10,202 nt of DNA from Eudoraea sp. (GTDB lineage Bacteria; Bacteroidota; Bacteroidia; Flavobacteriales; Flavobacteriaceae), in the NCBI GenBank assembly GCA_013041785.1, contig JABDRK010000077.1:1-10202 (forward strand). The letters are read 5' to 3'. Positions 5,905-10,202 of the stretch are shown piece by piece (within the stretch, counting starts at the first letter, position 1; the number at the start of each line of letters is the position of its first letter). The notes under the pieces are model-generated. The model saw only the letters and a list, made by a program, of their open reading frames with translations, did no database searches and was not told the DNA's origin. The translations under genes were made by a program, and so were the position numbers.

Positions 5905-6858
5905 ATGTCTGATGTAGCCGCAGTTCAAAACCTGGTCGATAAACACCAGGCACTTAAAAAAGAAATCGCCAAGGTGATTGTAGGTCAGGAAGAAGTAATA
6001 GACCAGATCCTACTGTCCATTTATGCCGGAGGGCATTCCCTGCTTATAGGTGTGCCCGGGCTGGCCAAAACCTTAATGGTCAATACTATTGCCAGAGCGC
6101 TTGGCCTGGATTTCAAGCGGATACAATTTACCCCTGATCTGATGCCCAGTGATATCCTGGGAAGCGAAATCCTGGATCAAAACCGTAAATTCCAGTTTGT
6201 AAAAGGCCCCGTTTTTGCCAATATCATCCTGGCAGATGAAATAAACAGAACGCCACCCAAGACCCAGGCTGCCCTTTTGGAAGCCATGCAGGAGCGTGCG
6301 GTGACCATTACGGGTAAACGCCACGAACTTTCCCTGCCCTATTTTGTTTTAGCCACGCAGAACCCGATAGAACAAGAAGGAACTTATCCGCTTCCGGAAG
6401 CGCAATTGGACCGTTTTATGTTCGCCATCGAACTTCAGTATCCCACGCCCGAAGAGGAGGTACAGGTGGTTAAGGCCACAACCAATGATGAAACCCCTGA
6501 AGTTAATGCCCTGTTCAGCGCCGAACAGATCCTCGAGATACAGCATTTGGTGCGCAGGATACCTGTGCCCGACAATGTGGTGGACTACGCAGTTAAACTG
6601 GTAGGTAAAACCAGGCCAGCCGCGGAAACTGCTCCTGAAGTCGTAAAGCAATACCTCGATTGGGGTGCAGGTCCACGGGCTTCGCAATACCTGATCCTGG
6701 GTGCAAAGGCGCATGCCGCCGTCAACGGTAAGTATTCTCCGGATATTGAAGACGTTCAGAAAATTGCCATGAGCATTCTCCGTCATAGAATTATAAAGAA
6801 CTATAAGGCTGATGCGGAGGGGATTACCGAAGAGAACATCATTCGCCAACTGTTTTAA
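5905..6858 (+). CDS. MoxR family AAA+ ATPase
   Basis: This 317-residue protein is a complete MoxR-type (AAA_3) ATPase. It has Walker A at residues 49-56 (GVPGLAKT), Walker B at 107-112 (IILADE), sensor 1 Asn153 in ATQNPIEQEGTYPLPEAQLDRF, a probable arginine finger at Arg170 and a sensor 2 Arg258 in GAGPRAS within the C-terminal lid. MoxR ATPases act as chaperones that remodel or mature partner proteins, often with von Willebrand A-domain partners. It starts 4 nt after the SurA-like gene, so it is almost certainly cotranscribed with it. The usual downstream partners (DUF58, BatA/BatB-type VWA proteins) are absent here: a 163-nt gap and aconitase follow instead. Its substrate therefore cannot be inferred from this locus. 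No terminator of classic form follows its stop. Confidence 0.95.
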   Translation: MSDVAAVQNLVDKHQALKKEIAKVIVGQEEVIDQILLSIYAGGHSLLIGVPGLAKTLMVNTIARALGLDFKRIQFTPDLMPSDILGSEILDQNRKFQFVKGPVFANIILADEINRTPPKTQAALLEAMQERAVTITGKRHELSLPYFVLATQNPIEQEGTYPLPEAQLDRFMFAIELQYPTPEEEVQVVKATTNDETPEVNALFSAEQILEIQHLVRRIPVPDNVVDYAVKLVGKTRPAAETAPEVVKQYLDWGAGPRASQYLILGAKAHAAVNGKYSPDIEDVQKIAMSILRHRIIKNYKADAEGITEENIIRQLF

Positions 6859-6875
6859 AGGAGAAATAAGCGAAA

Positions 6876-6947
6876 TCTGCGTCAGCTCAGCAGACCTGTC
6901 AAACTGGATACAGTTAGGCTCTTTTGCACGGTGAAACCTGCCAAAGA
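6876..6947 (+). other. Hairpin-rich intergenic segment after the MoxR gene
   Basis: The 163-nt gap between the MoxR and aconitase genes holds three short inverted repeats on the plus strand. They are TCTGC/GCAGA (6876-6880 with 6890-6894), AACTG/CAGTT around GATA (6902-6915), and a longer one, TCTTTTGC with GCCAAAGA (6920-6927 with 6940-6947, one mismatch) enclosing GGT-gaa-ACC. A T8 tract (6963-6970) follows 15 nt later, too far for a standard intrinsic terminator. All lie upstream of the predicted aconitase promoter, so if transcribed they belong to the 3' end of the MoxR message, where they could act as a weak terminator or protect the 3' end. Confidence 0.35.
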
Positions 6948-6962
6948 CAGCAACAATATCTC

Positions 6963-6993
6963 TTTTTTTTACCCTCCTATTTTAGTACTTTTG
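6963..6993 (+). promoter_or_regulatory. Probable promoter of the aconitase gene
   Basis: TACTTTTG at 6986-6993 is a full match to the Bacteroidota -7 element TAnnTTTG. At the expected 19-20 nt distance upstream there is only a run of T (6963-6970), so the -33 element is a poor TTTT rather than TTTG. Transcription would begin near 6999, giving a leader of about 22 nt before the ATG at 7022, a sensible length. The run of G after the element (6993-6997) falls in the initiation region. Confidence 0.5.
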
Positions 6994-7021
6994 GGGGCAT
7001 TCTAACAGAAAATTCAATTCT

Positions 7022-9295
7022 ATGGCATTTGATATCGACATGATTAAAAAGGTCTACGCGAATATTTCGGTACGCGTGGATAAAGCCCGGGATATAGTAG
7101 GCAGGCCTCTAACCCTTTCAGAAAAGATCTTGTATGCACACCTTTGGGAAGGTATGCCAGGCAAAGCATTTTCCCGTGGCAAGGATTATGTGGATTTTGC
7201 CCCGGACAGGGTGGCATGCCAGGATGCAACCGCTCAAATGGCATTATTGCAGTTTATGCATGCTGGAAAACCTAAGGTTGCTGTTCCCACCACCGTACAT
7301 TGTGATCACCTTATTCAGGCCAAGGTTGGGGCAGATGCAGATTTAAAAAGGGCGAATCAAACCAGCAATGAAGTTTTTCAGTTCCTGGAATCGGTATCGA
7401 ATAAATACGGAATCGGATTCTGGAAGCCAGGTGCAGGGATCATCCATCAGGTGGTTTTGGAAAACTACGCTTTTCCAGGGGGAATGATGATTGGAACGGA
7501 CTCCCATACGGTAAATGCCGGCGGCCTGGGTATGGTAGCTATAGGCGTTGGGGGTGCAGATGCTGTTGATGTGATGGCAGGAATGCCCTGGGAATTGAAA
7601 TTCCCAAAACTCATCGGGGTAAAACTCACCGGAAAACTATCCGGTTGGACGGCACCCAAAGATGTAATCCTTAAGGTTGCTGATATCCTTACCGTAAAAG
7701 GAGGCACAGGTGCCATTATTGAGTACTTCGGAGAAGGAGCCACATCCATGTCCTGTACGGGAAAAGGAACCATTTGTAATATGGGTGCTGAAGTAGGAGC
7801 TACTACATCGACCTTCGGATATGACGAATCAATGGACCGTTACCTGAGGGCAACCGGCCGTGCAGATGTTGCGGACGCAGCCAATGAAGTGGCCGCATAC
7901 CTTACTGCAGATCGGGAAGTGTATGCAGATCCGGATACCTATTTTGATCAGGTAATAGAAATTGACCTTTCAGAACTTGAACCTCACCTTAACGGGCCTT
8001 TTACGCCCGATTTGGCTACCCCTATTTCAAAGATGAGCGAGGCTGCCAGGGAAAACGACTGGCCGCTGAATGTAGAGGTCGGGCTCATAGGATCCTGTAC
8101 AAATTCCTCTTACGAAGACATTTCAAGAGCTGCATCCCTTGCCAAACAGGTGGCAGACAAGCACCTGAAGACAAAGTCGAAATTTACGATTACCCCGGGT
8201 TCGGAACAGGTTAGGTATACCATTGAACGTGACGGGTTTATTGACACATTTAATAATATCGGGGCTACAGTTTTTGCCAATGCCTGCGGACCTTGCATCG
8301 GGATGTGGGACCGCTACGGGGATAAGGCTTCAGATGGACCACGAAACACCATAGTCCACTCATTCAACAGGAATTTTGCCAAAAGGGCAGACGGTAACCC
8401 CAATACACTCGCATTTGTGGGATCCCCGGAGTTGGTAACGGCCATAGCGATCGCAGGTCGTTTGGATTTCAACCCCATAACAGATACCCTGATCAACGAA
8501 GAGGGAGAAGAAGTGAAGCTCGACGAGCCCAGGGGGTATGAATTGCCACCTGAAGGGTTTGCAGTGGAAGATGCGGGCTATATCGCCCCTAAAGAGGATG
8601 GAAGTGCTGTACAAGTAGTTGTTGCGACGGATTCCGAACGGCTTCAATTGCTGGAACCTTTTGAGCCAATAACCCCTGAAAGCCTTACGGGCATGAAGTT
8701 ATTGATCAAAGCCTTTGGCAAATGTACAACGGACCATATATCCATGGCAGGGCCTTGGCTGAGATACCGGGGACACCTGGATAATATTGCTAATAATACC
8801 TTGATTGGTGCCGTCAATGCCTACAATAAAAAGACAAATTTCATTAAAAATCAACTCAGCGGGGAATACGGTGGGGTTCCGGATACACAAAGGGCCTATA
8901 AAGCTGCCGGCATCAAAACCCTTGTGGTAGGGGATCATAATTATGGGGAAGGTTCTTCCCGTGAGCATGCCGCCATGCAACCCAGGCATTTGGGCGTAGC
9001 TGCGGTTTTGGTCAAATCCTTTGCAAGGATTCATGAAACGAATTTAAAGAAGCAGGGTATGCTGGCGCTGACCTTTGCCGAGGAAAAGGACTATGATTTG
9101 ATCCAGGAAGATGACACCTTCAACTTTGTTGATATTGGTGAATTTTCTCCGGGTAAACCATTGACCATTGAGGTTGTACACGCCGATGGCAGTAAAGACA
9201 CCATCATAGCTAACCATTCCTATAATGAATCACAAATTGAGTGGTTCAGGGAGGGTTCGGCACTGAACGTGATTAAAAAGGAAAATGCCGCTTAG
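7022..9295 (+). CDS. acn: Aconitate hydratase, mitochondrial-type aconitase
   Basis: This 757-residue enzyme interconverts citrate and isocitrate through cis-aconitate in the TCA cycle, in the cytoplasm, using a [4Fe-4S] cluster. The three cluster cysteines are Cys359 (GSCTNS), Cys422 and Cys425 (ACGPC). Each is one position beyond the 358/421/424 of pig mitochondrial aconitase. Other conserved segments include [15 protein letters not shown] in the N-terminal part and the swivel-domain motif [11 protein letters not shown], with Ser645, Ser646 and Arg647 matching the catalytic Ser642/Ser643/Arg644 of the pig enzyme. Length and spacing fit the mitochondrial-type branch (about 755 residues). Bacterial AcnA/IRP1-type enzymes are nearer 890 and AcnB has a different domain order. 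It is a single-gene unit with its own promoter-like element and terminator. All key residues are intact. Confidence 0.97.
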   Translation: MAFDIDMIKKVYANISVRVDKARDIVGRPLTLSEKILYAHLWEGMPGKAFSRGKDYVDFAPDRVACQDATAQMALLQFMHAGKPKVAVPTTVHCDHLIQAKVGADADLKRANQTSNEVFQFLESVSNKYGIGFWKPGAGIIHQVVLENYAFPGGMMIGTDSHTVNAGGLGMVAIGVGGADAVDVMAGMPWELKFPKLIGVKLTGKLSGWTAPKDVILKVADILTVKGGTGAIIEYFGEGATSMSCTGKGTICNMGAEVGATTSTFGYDESMDRYLRATGRADVADAANEVAAYLTADREVYADPDTYFDQVIEIDLSELEPHLNGPFTPDLATPISKMSEAARENDWPLNVEVGLIGSCTNSSYEDISRAASLAKQVADKHLKTKSKFTITPGSEQVRYTIERDGFIDTFNNIGATVFANACGPCIGMWDRYGDKASDGPRNTIVHSFNRNFAKRADGNPNTLAFVGSPELVTAIAIAGRLDFNPITDTLINEEGEEVKLDEPRGYELPPEGFAVEDAGYIAPKEDGSAVQVVVATDSERLQLLEPFEPITPESLTGMKLLIKAFGKCTTDHISMAGPWLRYRGHLDNIANNTLIGAVNAYNKKTNFIKNQLSGEYGGVPDTQRAYKAAGIKTLVVGDHNYGEGSSREHAAMQPRHLGVAAVLVKSFARIHETNLKKQGMLALTFAEEKDYDLIQEDDTFNFVDIGEFSPGKPLTIEVVHADGSKDTIIANHSYNESQIEWFREGSALNVIKKENAA

Positions 9296-9307
9296 GTATA
9301 TTATCAG

Positions 9308-9340
9308 AAAAACTCCTGCATATACTCAGGAGTTTTTTAT
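9308..9340 (+). terminator. Rho-independent terminator of the aconitase gene
   Basis: An 11-bp perfect stem (AAAAACTCCTG at 9308-9318 with CAGGAGTTTTT at 9327-9337) with an 8-nt loop (CATATACT) runs into a T-rich tail, 12 nt after the aconitase stop codon. It leaves only 19 nt before the next ATG at 9360, so the following genes need read-through or a promoter that overlaps this region. Confidence 0.9.
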
Positions 9341-9359
9341 TTAGCATGTCTGCTTTCTC

Positions 9360-9923
9360 ATGAAGTTCAACAGGAAAACCGTACTTAATTTACTTTTATT
9401 CGCCCTGGTTTTGGCGTTTTTTGTGACGCCCTTAGGTCATTACGGAAAGATTTTCCTGAATCGCCTTTTTGCCTTCGGACCGGATGTAATTGCTGTTGAA
9501 GACCGGACGCAGTTAAAGGATTATAACTGGACGCTTAAAGACAAGGATTGGAATTTCTTCAGTTTTGAGGAAGCAAGGGGAAAGGTGGTCTTTATCAATT
9601 TTTGGGCATCCTGGCGATTGCCCTGCGAAGCTGAGCTGGCTGAAGTCCAGAAACTGTATCAGGAATTTGGCGACCAGGTAGTTTTTTATGTCATTACCGA
9701 TGAGGAACAAGCCCCTGCAGAGGCCTTTATGGAAAAGCACGACTTTACGTTCCCGGTCACTTACCTGATCATCGGTGAGCAGGCTCCTTTTGAAATTCCG
9801 GAACCACCCGCCTCGTATATAATTGATAAGGAAGGCCGCATTGCGGTTTTTGAACAGGGCATCTCAGACTGGTACAATACCGGGGTAAAGGAATTGCTAA
9901 CGGATCTATTAAACGCCTCATGA
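9360..9923 (+). CDS. TlpA/ResA-like membrane-anchored thioredoxin-fold protein with altered active site (RLPC)
   Basis: This 187-residue protein has an N-terminal membrane anchor (about residues 8-26, then TPLG) and a periplasm-facing thioredoxin-like domain (about 57-185). The fold is clear: a strand and active-site helix (KVVFINFWASW, residues 75-85), a later VVFYVITDEE strand and PPASYIID, where the cis-proline is expected. The active site reads W-R86-L-P-C89 where TlpA/ResA proteins have W-C-x-P-C, so the nucleophilic first cysteine is replaced by Arg and only the second remains. Ordinary disulfide reduction is then unlikely, though a chaperone, a single-cysteine or a partner role is possible. 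Its TGA overlaps the ATG of a paralogue that keeps both cysteines at identical positions. The gene starts 19 nt after the aconitase terminator, and ATG 9360 is the only start that includes the full anchor. Confidence 0.9.
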   Translation: MKFNRKTVLNLLLFALVLAFFVTPLGHYGKIFLNRLFAFGPDVIAVEDRTQLKDYNWTLKDKDWNFFSFEEARGKVVFINFWASWRLPCEAELAEVQKLYQEFGDQVVFYVITDEEQAPAEAFMEKHDFTFPVTYLIIGEQAPFEIPEPPASYIIDKEGRIAVFEQGISDWYNTGVKELLTDLLNAS

Positions 9924-10202
9924 GAAAAAAGCGCATAAACTGGGTATGGTTGCTGCTCCTGATTGGTTTAGCATTATACCTGTTTACCCCCCTGGGATTT
10001 CATGCTCAGGTGTTTGTAAACCGTGTACTTTCACACAACCCGGAACCTGTGGCTTCACGGACCGCAGATATCCCAGATTTGCAGGACTGGGAGTTAACCG
10101 ATATGGAAGGAAAAACGTTCCCGGTAATTTCGGTCAAAGGGGAAGTGACTTTGCTGAATTTTTGGGCAAGCTGGTGTCCGCCCTGCGTTGCGGAAATGCC
10201 TT
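9920..10202 (+). CDS. TlpA/ResA-like membrane-anchored thioredoxin-fold protein (partial, intact WCPPC)
   Basis: The ATG at 9920-9922 overlaps the stop of the previous gene (ATGA), and the frame stays open for 94 codons to the window edge. The protein begins MRKKRINWVWLLLL, a membrane anchor of about residues 8-22, then TPLG at 23-26 and NR at 34-35, and reaches the thioredoxin active site LLNFWASWCPPC with Cys86 and Cys89. Over the first 89 residues it aligns without gaps to the upstream protein with about 28 identities (roughly 31%), so the two arose by tandem duplication. Family knowledge suggests a thiol-disulfide oxidoreductase acting outside the cytoplasmic membrane, for example in cytochrome c maturation or envelope thiol reduction. 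The C-terminal half of the domain is outside the window. Coupled translation with the RLPC paralogue suggests that they work together. Confidence 0.88.
   Translation, partial: MRKKRINWVWLLLLIGLALYLFTPLGFHAQVFVNRVLSHNPEPVASRTADIPDLQDWELTDMEGKTFPVISVKGEVTLLNFWASWCPPCVAEMP

Noticed and set aside
6859..7013. AGGAG after the MoxR stop (6859-6863) followed by an open frame without ATG, ending at a TAA near 7012
   Set aside because: There is no start codon at a usable distance from the AGGAG except rare CTG. The frame crosses the T8 tract and the predicted aconitase promoter, and the translation looks non-protein-like.
9360..9923. The first TlpA gene as a pseudogene because of its missing active-site cysteine
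   Set aside because: The frame is full length, the fold-defining residues are kept, the start and stop are sensible and it is coupled to an intact paralogue, so a functional variant is more likely than decay.

Overview
The window looks like ordinary chromosomal DNA from a marine-type Bacteroidota, most likely family Flavobacteriaceae. This rests on moderate GC, A-rich translation starts with little Shine-Dalgarno signal, and two matches to the Bacteroidota -7 promoter element TAnnTTTG. The gene set also fits: an ECF sigma/anti-sigma pair beside a FAS1 protein, a SurA-like chaperone with a MoxR ATPase, a mitochondrial-type aconitase and TlpA-like membrane thioredoxins. No RNA gene, insertion sequence, CRISPR array or phage gene was seen.

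Layout. Positions 1-905 (minus strand) hold an ECF sigma factor and the first 113 codons of its anti-sigma factor, overlapping by 8 nt. Facing away from them is a secreted FAS1 protein (1023-1544), which ends at a strong hairpin terminator shared with the convergent minus-strand cluster. That cluster is transcribed from 3462 down to 1603: an SRPBCC-fold protein, an unrecognised 79-residue protein and a beta-lactamase-fold serine hydrolase lipoprotein. From a good promoter at 3538-3567 the plus strand then runs as one cluster: a SurA-N-like lipoprotein, a SurA-like periplasmic PPIase/chaperone and a MoxR ATPase (3572-6858). A 163-nt gap with several hairpins and a second promoter-like element leads to aconitase (7022-9295), which has its own terminator. 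Last come two tandem TlpA/ResA-like membrane-anchored thioredoxin-fold proteins coupled by ATGA. The second is cut off by the window edge.

How the genes work together. Much of the window concerns the envelope: regulated gene expression (sigma/anti-sigma), secreted adhesion-type protein (FAS1), outer-membrane protein folding (SurA-like pair) and extracytoplasmic thiol chemistry (TlpA pair). Aconitase is a central-metabolism gene placed between them. I do not see a clearly new defence or mobile system. The most notable features are a TlpA paralogue whose first active-site cysteine is Arg, coupled to an intact paralogue; a SurA-like protein whose two parvulin domains each keep a different half of the usual motif pair; a promoter that sits on top of the first ATG of its gene; and a T8 tract at the end of the sigma gene where a one-base slip would fuse it to its own anti-sigma factor.
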